Shown here piece after piece: positions 7,602-14,681 of a DNA stretch of 17,817 bases. The notes beneath the pieces were generated by a model that saw nothing but the letters and a program-made list of their open reading frames with translations, was not told where the DNA came from and did no database searches. The stretch is from Eubacterium sp. (lineage in GTDB: Bacteria > Bacillota > Clostridia > Lachnospirales > Lachnospiraceae): assembly GCA_022776205.1 (NCBI GenBank), contig JALFIK010000191.1, positions 1 through 17,817 of the forward strand, in the 5' to 3' direction. A program made the translations under genes and the position numbers. Positions within the stretch are counted from its first letter, which is position 1. Each line of letters begins with the position of its first letter.

Positions 7602-8330
7602 TTAGCAATCCTCCTTTTCTGACACCGGCCGGCCGATTAATACCATGGAAATTCCTGCTTTTTTACAGGCTTCCATTTTCACATCCACTCCCCCGGTCTT
7701 TCCACTGTCTTTTGATACCAGAATCCCCGCCCGCGTTCTTTCTATGAGAACAAGATTATCTTCGAGCGTATAGGGAGGCATTGCTCCAAACACATGCTCC
7801 GGCATATATCCTGCCCTTTCACAGCCTCTCAGGGAATCTTCATTTGACAGCACCCGGATATAAAGCCTTTCTTTTCCATCACGAACTCCGTTCATGTATT
7901 GTGCTGAAGTATTTACCCCTGTCGTGAGTAAGATATTTCCCTCCATCTCATTAAGTACACGAATGGCCTCATTCACGTCTTTTACATAAATTATTCCATC
8001 ATAATCATAGGAAAGTGTATCTCGTTCAAGACGCTCACAGGGAATTCCCATTTTTTTCGCTGCATTTTTCACAGTCTTTGTCACAACTTTTGCAAAGGGA
8101 TGGGAGGCATCAATAATCCTGTCACAGGGATTTTCTCTCAGGAGAGAAAGGAATCCTTCTTCATCAAGCCTTCCCACATGGACACAGATATCATAATCCA
8201 AAAGCATCTTTTTCCCCATTTCCGTGGCAACACAGGCAAGAATTTTCATTCCTTTCTTCTCCCCGAGCAGGCTTTCGATCACCTGTCTGGATTCTGTTGT
8301 TCCGGCAATTACCATCACATCATATTTCAT
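7602..8330 (-). CDS. cbiJ: Cobalt-precorrin-6A reductase CbiJ
   Basis: NAD(P)H-dependent reduction of the cobalt-precorrin-6A macrocycle to cobalt-precorrin-6B (CobK/CbiJ family). The 242-residue protein begins VMVIAGTTESR (residues 5-15), the N-terminal nucleotide-binding start of the family. It has the diagnostic IDASHPFAKVVTK (73-85) and, near the C-terminus, LVSKDSGKTGGVDVK followed by KMEAC. Length is normal. AGGGG stands a few bases before the ATG at 8330, and the gene begins eight bases after cbiL. It abuts cbiA directly. Confidence 0.94.
   Translation of the reverse strand: MKYDVMVIAGTTESRQVIESLLGEKKGMKILACVATEMGKKMLLDYDICVHVGRLDEEGFLSLLRENPCDRIIDASHPFAKVVTKTVKNAAKKMGIPCERLERDTLSYDYDGIIYVKDVNEAIRVLNEMEGNILLTTGVNTSAQYMNGVRDGKERLYIRVLSNEDSLRGCERAGYMPEHVFGAMPPYTLEDNLVLIERTRAGILVSKDSGKTGGVDVKMEACKKAGISMVLIGRPVSEKEDC
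7609..7618 (-). promoter_or_regulatory. Ribosome binding site that selects the cbiA TTG start
   Basis: The minus strand reads AAAAGGAGGA here, inside the last codons of cbiJ. The GGAGG core ends eight bases before the TTG at 7601. It is badly placed for the downstream in-frame ATG at 7583, so it decides the start in favour of TTG. Confidence 0.7.
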
Positions 8331-8338
8331 CTCTGCCC

Positions 8339-9034
8339 CTACATCTCTTTCTTAATAATCATTGTGGTAAAATAACCATACTCCCTGTCCGGAATAAGCG
8401 CGCCCACATATTCGCCTTCCATTCCCAGGTTACTTATAATAATGGCTTTATTTTCCATATCCCGTTCTTTTAAAAGGTCTGCAACTTCCCTTACATGACC
8501 TCCCACCTTCATAATAACAAGATTATCAAAAACATCCAGACTTTTCTCCACCTGATTTATCCCTTTCAGGGACGGAATCACACCAAAACTCTCATTTCCT
8601 TCCACCAGCGATATTCCTGCACGGCTTGCACCGGCACAAAATGAAGGAATTCCGGATACCATTTCCACCTCATATCCGGAATTTACGATGATTTTATGTA
8701 CATAAGCATATGTACTGTAAACACCGATGTCTCCCAGAGCCAGCATGGCAACATTTTTTCCCTGATCCAGAAAATCCGTTATTTTCTCTGCCGCCTCCCT
8801 GCGACATGCCTCTCTTTTTGTCTTGTCCTTTTCCATGGTAAATATAATTTTCCGGATTTTTTCTTCCGCAATCTCCACGGCACCTTTTGCTATATTTAAT
8901 GCCACACTTTCTTCGCCGGCTTTTTTCACCGGAACAGCAATGATATCACATTCTTCAATAAGTCTTTTTGCTTTCAGTGTAAGAAGTTCCGGATTTCCCG
9001 GTCCGACACCAATTCCATATAATTTCCCCTTCAT
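8339..9034 (-). CDS. cbiL: Cobalt-factor II C20-methyltransferase CbiL
   Basis: SAM-dependent methylation at C-20 of cobalt-factor II (cobalt-sirohydrochlorin), the first ring methylation after cobalt insertion. The 231-residue tetrapyrrole methylase starts MKGKLYGIGVGPGNPELLTL, a typical CbiL/CobI N-terminus. It contains ALGDIGVYSTY (99-109) and VSGIPSFCAGASRAG (126-140), the SAM and substrate pocket motifs. The ATG at 9034 is right next to a GAGGAG (9035-9040) with zero spacing. A GGGGAG at 9045-9050, ten bases upstream, is the more likely working Shine-Dalgarno. It lies directly after cbiK, whose product it uses. Confidence 0.95.
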   Translation of the reverse strand: MKGKLYGIGVGPGNPELLTLKAKRLIEECDIIAVPVKKAGEESVALNIAKGAVEIAEEKIRKIIFTMEKDKTKREACRREAAEKITDFLDQGKNVAMLALGDIGVYSTYAYVHKIIVNSGYEVEMVSGIPSFCAGASRAGISLVEGNESFGVIPSLKGINQVEKSLDVFDNLVIMKVGGHVREVADLLKERDMENKAIIISNLGMEGEYVGALIPDREYGYFTTMIIKKEM

Positions 9035-9038
9035 CTCC

Positions 9039-9821
9039 TCAGATCTCCCCTGCTCTCTTTAAATGTGAGACAAACATCTGCGCAACCGCATCGATTTCTC
9101 CCATTCCTTTTAAAAAAATCTCTGTCTCAAAGCCTTCTTTTTGTAAAATTGCATTCCAGGAATCTTCCTCGGGTCCTGCCAGATCATTTCTCGCATGATC
9201 ACCTGCCACGATCATTAATGGCATTACAAATACTTTTTTAATGTTTCTTTTCTTAAGACGGCGAATCACATAAGATAGATCCGGAAATCCTTCCACGGTT
9301 CCCACATAAGTATTTTCAAAGCCAAGATCCCGTAACATATTTTCAAACTGACAGTACGCACTGTTGGCGAAATGCTCCGTTCCGTGTCCCATAAAGACAA
9401 GGGCCTCTTCCGGCCCGAGAGGTTTTCCCTTTTCATCCATCATAATTTCGCAGGTTTTTCTATAATCTTCTTCCTTCGTAAGAAGTGGGGTTCCCACTTT
9501 AATCACCGGTATTTTATTTTTGTATTTTCGAAGCATTCCCATCATCTTGTCATATTCCTGCCCGTTTATAATATGGGTAGGCTGACAAAGGACTTCCTCA
9601 TATCCTTCCCGAGCCAAAAAGTCCATCACTTCGTCCGGGCTGTGAACAATGATATTTTGTGTACGGGCAAGCTTACGGATAATCATTCCAGAAGTAAATG
9701 CCCGATAAAAATCATACTCCGGAAACGCTCTCCGGCATGTTTCCTCAATATTAATTATCGCCGAAACCGCTTCTTTAAAGCTCGTTCCAAAGCTTACAAT
9801 AAGTAATGCTTTTTTCCTCAT
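9039..9821 (-). CDS. cbiK: Sirohydrochlorin cobaltochelatase CbiK
   Basis: Inserts Co(II) into sirohydrochlorin, committing it to the anaerobic cobamide route. The 260-residue class II chelatase has the two-lobed CbiK layout: N-terminal LLIVSFGTSFKEA (6-18), CQPTHIINGQEY (79-90), FMGHGTEH (143-150) and AGDHARND (206-213). E89, H146 and H209 match the metal-binding and catalytic residues known from Salmonella CbiK. There is no signal peptide, so it is a cytoplasmic chelatase, unlike the periplasmic CbiKP forms. AAGGTG at 9828-9833 lies six bases before the ATG. Length matches Salmonella CbiK and exceeds the short CbiX(S) type. Confidence 0.96.
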   Translation of the reverse strand: MRKKALLIVSFGTSFKEAVSAIINIEETCRRAFPEYDFYRAFTSGMIIRKLARTQNIIVHSPDEVMDFLAREGYEEVLCQPTHIINGQEYDKMMGMLRKYKNKIPVIKVGTPLLTKEEDYRKTCEIMMDEKGKPLGPEEALVFMGHGTEHFANSAYCQFENMLRDLGFENTYVGTVEGFPDLSYVIRRLKKRNIKKVFVMPLMIVAGDHARNDLAGPEEDSWNAILQKEGFETEIFLKGMGEIDAVAQMFVSHLKRAGEI

Positions 9822-9847
9822 TTTTTACACCTTTTTAACCCGTCAGT

Positions 9848-11074
9848 TCAGACGGATGCCGTAAATATCATCACCGGATTATTCGTATCCATGATATGAT
9901 AACTGCCGATTTTCCTTCCCCGGCCTACTGTGACCTGGATCACATCATAATCCGGATCGTATTTCTCAAGTATCTCACTAATCTGAGAAATCGTCTCGAT
10001 GGTTACTGCAGATATGACAACTCTCACTGATTTATGTAATTCATGAATCTGTCTTAGAATTTTATCCAGTTCCCTTCCACTTCCCCCGATAAATACTTTA
10101 TCCGGTTCCGGCAGACGTACAATTTCATCGGCGGCATCCCCCTCCTGTACATAAAGATTCTCTGTCTGAAATTTCTCTTTATTTTTCTGAATGAGGGAAA
10201 TCGCATCGGGATTTCTTTCCACAGCGTAAACCTGCCCGAAGGGCACCTGTCTTGCACATTCCACAGACACAGATCCTGTTCCTGCTCCCACATCCCAGAC
10301 CACATCATCCGGACAGAGCTTTAGTTTATGTAAAATCAGAACCCTTATCTCTTCCTTAGTCATCGGCGTATTATTTCGTTCGAAATCTTCGTCCGATAAA
10401 AAGCAGGGGCGAACCACTTTTTTCGGTGTGGGATTTTTTATCATTGTAACGCAGAGGGCCGGAAAATCCCGATTTACCATATCCTCCGGTTTTCCTGATA
10501 CCAGAAATTCATCCTCATACGAAAGATTCGCCCCCACAGACACTGTCACATCACAAAGCCCGTAATCCATCATAATCCGGGAGAGCCATGCCGGCCCCTG
10601 TTCCTTACTGCAAAGAAAAAATATTTTTTCATTTTCTGTTACACAAAGAGCGATAGAACCGGGGGTTTTCTTTCTGCCATGGACACTCACAATCACTGCA
10701 TCTTCCATCGTTTCATGAAAAGCCGCCCCCAGCATTTGTAAAGATCCGATTCCGGGAATGATCTCCATATCCCATTTTGTACTTATCGGATTATTACAGA
10801 TCGTCCCGAAAAAGCTGTACATAAGCGGGTCGCCGCTCACGGCAACCACCACATCCTGACCGGCTTCTAAAAGGTAGTCAATCTTGCAAAGTGTGTCCTT
10901 TATTTTTCCCATGGCAACAAATTCTGTATCAGCGGAGCCGCACAGGGAAGAAAGCACCGGAAGAAGACGTTTTGCGGCAATGACCGTATGGGCCTGGTTC
11001 ATCTTTTCTGCCACTTTCGGCACAATATATCCGGTATCTCCCGGTCCTACTCCGGCAATCGTTAGTTTACTCAT
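9848..11074 (-). CDS. cbiET: Fused cobalt-precorrin-7 methyltransferase/decarboxylase CbiE-CbiT
   Basis: Two-domain enzyme that methylates C-5 and C-15 and decarboxylates the C-12 acetate (equivalent to CobL). Counting from the first of two adjacent ATGs, the N-terminal CbiE domain (about 1-215) has IAGVGPGDTGY (7-17), VSGDPLMYSFFG (80-91) and IIPGIGSLQ (106-114). The C-terminal CbiT domain (about 225-409) starts with NNTPMTKEEIR (235-245) and holds the SAM-binding WDVGAGTGSVSVE (261-273) and VFIGGSG (328-334). The fusion is common. Two ATGs lie side by side at 11077 and 11074. GGGAGG at 11080-11085 is two bases from the first and five from the second, so I prefer 11074. The start overlaps the end of cbiD. 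Confidence 0.95.
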   Translation of the reverse strand: MSKLTIAGVGPGDTGYIVPKVAEKMNQAHTVIAAKRLLPVLSSLCGSADTEFVAMGKIKDTLCKIDYLLEAGQDVVVAVSGDPLMYSFFGTICNNPISTKWDMEIIPGIGSLQMLGAAFHETMEDAVIVSVHGRKKTPGSIALCVTENEKIFFLCSKEQGPAWLSRIMMDYGLCDVTVSVGANLSYEDEFLVSGKPEDMVNRDFPALCVTMIKNPTPKKVVRPCFLSDEDFERNNTPMTKEEIRVLILHKLKLCPDDVVWDVGAGTGSVSVECARQVPFGQVYAVERNPDAISLIQKNKEKFQTENLYVQEGDAADEIVRLPEPDKVFIGGSGRELDKILRQIHELHKSVRVVISAVTIETISQISEILEKYDPDYDVIQVTVGRGRKIGSYHIMDTNNPVMIFTASV

Positions 11075-12161
11075 CATTTCCTCCCATTTTAATTAAAACA
11101 GATAAAATTTCCGCAACATTCTGACTTTCTGCCAGAATATCATTCTTCCCATCCAGAAAAATGATTCCGACTCTGGCCAGATGGCGGGCAGTTTTCTCAC
11201 AATACCAGGAGGCTTTTTCCGCCATATCTTTCCATATTTCTCCAAGGCCTTCCTCCTCCACAATCTGCATCGCCGCCTTCGTCGTAAGGCAGGAATAGAT
11301 TCGGCGAATAACGGATACATCCGCACCATGGAGGGCCGCATGGGTACAAATCGTCTCAATCCGGCCATCTGCGACATGACTGTGGGTATTCATCGTCCCT
11401 GAAGCAACCTTTACCAGTTTTCCTACAAAGCCTCCGATTAAAATATTGCGAAATCCTCTTTCCACGGCTTCCTCAATCATAAATCCAATATAATTGCTTA
11501 CCTGGATCACACAGGAAAATTCTCCATATATCTCTTTTAAACTTGCTTCCCCCGTGCCTCCTAGCACAAAAAGAATTGATGTATGTCCCTGTCTTGCATA
11601 TATATCAAGTTCGGCAAGAAGAGAATCTTTCATGGCTTCCTCACTCATGGGCCGAACAATTCCTGTCGTTCCTAAAACAGACAGGCCTCCGACAATACCC
11701 AGCCGGGGATTAAACGTTTTCTTCGCCAGTATTTCCCCGCCCGGAATACTGACCGTTACTTCTGCCCTTCGCTTACCAATTATTTTATACAGTGCCTCTT
11801 TTACCATCTTTCTTGGCACCGGGTTAATGGCCGGCTGTCCACATGGAATTTTCAATCCATCCTGTGTGACCGTTCCGATCCCCTCTCCCCCATGAAAGGT
11901 GATTTCTCCCTCTTCCTCAAAGAGACGGACGGAAGTGATCACTCTGCTTCCATCGGTGACATCCGGATCGTCCCCCGCATCTTTTATGACGCAGCAGGTT
12001 CCAAATTCCTCCGGAATAATATCAAGATAAAGTTTTCTTCCAATTGGCGCATCTACCTCCACAACAGACGGACATTTTCCTGTTGTCTGCCAGAGGACCG
12101 ATGCAATCGCTCCACCCGTCATACACGAACCGGTGGAAACGCCTTCTCTCAGCTTTTTCAT
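11067..12161 (-). CDS. cbiD: Cobalt-precorrin-5B C1-methyltransferase CbiD
   Basis: SAM-dependent methylation at C-1 in the anaerobic pathway, around the ring-contraction and deacylation stage. CbiD is specific to the cobalt-early route. The 364-residue protein has the family signatures REGVSTGSCMTGGA (5-18), KDAGDDPDVTDG (60-71), GGEGIGTVTQDGL (91-103), PAINPVPRKM (110-119) and a later MNTHSHVADG. The ATG lies three bases after the cbiC TAA and has no recognisable Shine-Dalgarno (upstream ATCAACTATAAAAA), which suggests termination-reinitiation coupling. The 3' end overlaps cbiET by a few bases. Length is normal. Confidence 0.95.
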   Translation of the reverse strand: MKKLREGVSTGSCMTGGAIASVLWQTTGKCPSVVEVDAPIGRKLYLDIIPEEFGTCCVIKDAGDDPDVTDGSRVITSVRLFEEEGEITFHGGEGIGTVTQDGLKIPCGQPAINPVPRKMVKEALYKIIGKRRAEVTVSIPGGEILAKKTFNPRLGIVGGLSVLGTTGIVRPMSEEAMKDSLLAELDIYARQGHTSILFVLGGTGEASLKEIYGEFSCVIQVSNYIGFMIEEAVERGFRNILIGGFVGKLVKVASGTMNTHSHVADGRIETICTHAALHGADVSVIRRIYSCLTTKAAMQIVEEEGLGEIWKDMAEKASWYCEKTARHLARVGIIFLDGKNDILAESQNVAEILSVLIKMGGNDE

Positions 12162-12164
12162 TTT

Positions 12165-12791
12165 TTATAGTTGATACAGCATGGCATTGCAAATTGTTGC
12201 TGCAATGTTACTGCCACCTTTCCGCCCTCTCGGGACAATATAAGGAATCCCTGCTTCCATAATCAGTTCTTTTGACTCCACTACATTAACAAAACCCACA
12301 GGAGCCCCGATAATGAGAGCCGGTTTTACCCTGCCTTCCCGAATCAGTTCATAAAGTCTTACCAGGGCTGTCGGTGCGTTTCCTACTGCAAAAATATTAT
12401 TGCCCGGCAGGGCTGCGCCCCGCTCCATACAGATTGCTGCCCTCGTACATTCCCTTTCCCGAGCCTCTTTTGCCACATCTTCCTCACTCATAAAACAGTG
12501 GGCCTCTCCGCCAAAAGACTCGAGCTTTTTCTTGTTGATTCCGGACCAGGCCATTTTTGTATCCGTCACAATATGGGCACCGTTTTTTAATGCTTCCATG
12601 CCAATCCTGGCAGCATTTTCCGAAAAACATAGGTTGTCTGCATAATCAAAATCCGCCGATGTATGAATGCACCGTTTCACAATGGAAAATTCCGGCTCCG
12701 GCCAGGTTCTTCCGTTCAGTTCTTCCGTTATAATCTCCATACTTCTTTTTTCAATGTCTGCAGGTTTCACTATTTGAATTTTATCTAACAT
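12165..12791 (-). CDS. cbiC: Cobalt-precorrin-8 methylmutase CbiC
   Basis: Moves the methyl group from C-11 to C-12, converting cobalt-precorrin-8 to cobyrinate, without cofactor. The 208-residue protein carries the catalytic histidine H43 in CIHTSADFDY; the aerobic homologue CobH also uses His43. It also has TDTKMAWSGINKKKL, VGNAPTALVRLYE, GAPVGFVNVVESKE and the C-terminal GRKGGSNIAATICNAMLYQ, all hallmarks of the CbiC/CobH family. AGGAGG at 12798-12803 is six bases before the ATG. The length is that of the family. Confidence 0.96.
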   Translation of the reverse strand: MLDKIQIVKPADIEKRSMEIITEELNGRTWPEPEFSIVKRCIHTSADFDYADNLCFSENAARIGMEALKNGAHIVTDTKMAWSGINKKKLESFGGEAHCFMSEEDVAKEARERECTRAAICMERGAALPGNNIFAVGNAPTALVRLYELIREGRVKPALIIGAPVGFVNVVESKELIMEAGIPYIVPRGRKGGSNIAATICNAMLYQL

Positions 12792-12821
12792 GCACTTCCT
12801 CCTACCGTTTCTTCCGGTCTG

Positions 12822-13880
12822 TCAGTTCAGCTCCTCATAGGTTCCGAAATTCGTCTGCTCAAAACTCGGCAGCTCCCAGTATGCCTTAAAAGCATAATCC
12901 GCAATCGTAAATCCCATGACCGCTCCGGTTCCCTCTCCCAGACACATATTGGCAAGTATGTACGGCTGTTTTCCGATTGCATCCAGAATCATTTTTCCTG
13001 CCGGTTCATTGGAACAGTGAGACGGAAAAAGATACGGACTGCATGCCGGAACAAGACGGATGGCAATCAATGCGGCCACGGAAGAAATAAATCCGTCGAT
13101 AAATACCGGAATATGATATGCCGCTCCTCCGATTAAGCAGCCCACCATGCCGGCAATATCCAGACCTCCGATTTTTGCGAGTACATCCAGCGGATCTTCC
13201 GGATTTACATGATTAATCTCGATACTGTGTCTGATTACTTCGATTTTATGCTCTAAATCCCTGCTGGAAAGCCCTGCGCCCTTTCCTGTCACTTTCTCCA
13301 CACTCTGGTTTAAAAGTACAGAACAAATCGCACTGCTTGTCGTCGTATTACCGATTCCCATCTCCCCGGTAGCAAGGATGTTATAACCTTTCTCTTTCAA
13401 GCTGCCAACCATCTCAATACCCACTTCAATGGCTTTCACCGCTTCTTCCCTGGACATTGCCGGACCCTTTGCCATGTTGTCTGTTCCATACTTGATCTTT
13501 CTTGAAATTACACCTGGATTATCGCAGTCGGTGGCTATTCCCACATCCACCGGGAAAACGTCCGCCCCACTGACGGAAGAGAGAATACAAATTGTCGCAT
13601 TATGTTTTGTCATGTTTTCCGTCACTGTCTTAGTCACTTCCTGACCTGTCTGGGTCACCCCTTCCGCCACAACACCGTTATCAGCAGACATGACAATAAC
13701 TGCTTTTTTCTTCAGGTGCGGATTTTTATCCCGGTAAATTCCCGCAAACTGTGTAACCATCTCCTCCAGCCTTCCAAGGCTGTGCAGAGGTTTTCCCAAC
13801 GTATTCCACCGCTGACGGGTGTATTCCATCGCTTCTTCATCCAGTGGCTGTATTTTCTTAATCGCTTCATCGAGTGTCAT
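12822..13880 (-). CDS. cobT: Nicotinate-nucleotide-dimethylbenzimidazole phosphoribosyltransferase CobT
   Basis: Transfers phosphoribose from nicotinate mononucleotide to the lower-ligand base, giving the alpha-riboside phosphate. The 352-residue protein shows WNTLGKPLHSLGRLEEM (25-41), VMSADNGVVAEGVTQTG (63-79), TGEMGIGNTTTSSA (171-184), KGAGL (200-204) and CLGEGTGAVMG (313-323). E316 corresponds to the catalytic Glu317 of Salmonella CobT. Specificity for 5,6-dimethylbenzimidazole or another base cannot be read from the sequence. No ligand synthesis gene (bluB, bza) is in the window. AGGAGG at 13891-13896 sits ten bases before the ATG. It follows cobS, which uses its product after dephosphorylation or directly. 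Confidence 0.96.
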   Translation of the reverse strand: MTLDEAIKKIQPLDEEAMEYTRQRWNTLGKPLHSLGRLEEMVTQFAGIYRDKNPHLKKKAVIVMSADNGVVAEGVTQTGQEVTKTVTENMTKHNATICILSSVSGADVFPVDVGIATDCDNPGVISRKIKYGTDNMAKGPAMSREEAVKAIEVGIEMVGSLKEKGYNILATGEMGIGNTTTSSAICSVLLNQSVEKVTGKGAGLSSRDLEHKIEVIRHSIEINHVNPEDPLDVLAKIGGLDIAGMVGCLIGGAAYHIPVFIDGFISSVAALIAIRLVPACSPYLFPSHCSNEPAGKMILDAIGKQPYILANMCLGEGTGAVMGFTIADYAFKAYWELPSFEQTNFGTYEELN

Positions 13881-13898
13881 CTTATTTTCCCCTCCTGT

Positions 13899-14681
13899 TT
13901 ATAACATTGCAAAAAGACTAAGTGGCTGTAACCCGGCATATTTGGTAAGAATTATCACGAGAAGTAATAAAAGTACTTCGGAAAGCTCACTGCCCGCTCC
14001 CATCACATCGCCAGTAATCCCACCAATTTTCCCTGTAATATAAACACGGAAAAGATAGGCGAAAACAAACAGTACTGCAAAAATGAGCACTCCCCAGAGG
14101 GAGAAAGCAGCGATCATGGCGATGAGGCCGAGGATTACTGTTCCAATCACCGTCCCAAGGCTTACCGTTCCCACATAAATTCCAATTCCCTTTTCTCTCG
14201 GATAAATTGCTTTGTAAACAAGTGCACCCTGCACCATTTTTCCGGCCACAGGCATCAGAAGGATCAGAAGCCACTTCGGATTACTATAATAAATTCCTGC
14301 AAATTTCAGTGCCAGGTCAAAACACATGGCAACAGCACCATTGGTTCCGATACGGCTGTCCTTCATAATCTCCAGCATACGTTCTTTCGTCCTTGCAGAA
14401 TAAATGCCATCCGCAGTATCCGACAGTCCGTCAAGATGAAAGGCTCCGGTTACACACAGATTGGTAAGCATGGCAAACAAAATGCCAAATACATCCGGCA
14501 GCACAAGGGTTACAAGAAGATATACTGCCATATCACAAAGACCGATTACCAGTCCGACCACCGGATAGTATAAAAATCCCTTCTGCATATCTTCATCTTT
14601 TACTTCCCCAAGATTTACATTAACCGGAATTCTCGTCATGAAGCCTAAGGTAAGCAAAAAGCGTTTTAACTGTGTTTTCAT
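13899..14681 (-). CDS. cobS: Adenosylcobinamide-GDP ribazoletransferase (cobalamin synthase) CobS
   Basis: Membrane enzyme that joins adenosylcobinamide-GDP to alpha-ribazole (phosphate), the last assembly step. The 260-residue protein starts KRFLLTLGFMTRIPV, typical of CobS. It has the metal-binding GAFHLDGLSDTADG (79-92) and MKDSRIGTNGA (106-116), then several hydrophobic stretches in the second half. The start overlaps the stop of the hemC-cobA-hemD gene by four bases (ATGA), with AAGAGG eight bases upstream at 14690-14695. CobU, which makes adenosylcobinamide-GDP, is not in the window. Confidence 0.96.
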   Translation of the reverse strand: MKTQLKRFLLTLGFMTRIPVNVNLGEVKDEDMQKGFLYYPVVGLVIGLCDMAVYLLVTLVLPDVFGILFAMLTNLCVTGAFHLDGLSDTADGIYSARTKERMLEIMKDSRIGTNGAVAMCFDLALKFAGIYYSNPKWLLILLMPVAGKMVQGALVYKAIYPREKGIGIYVGTVSLGTVIGTVILGLIAMIAAFSLWGVLIFAVLFVFAYLFRVYITGKIGGITGDVMGAGSELSEVLLLLLVIILTKYAGLQPLSLFAML

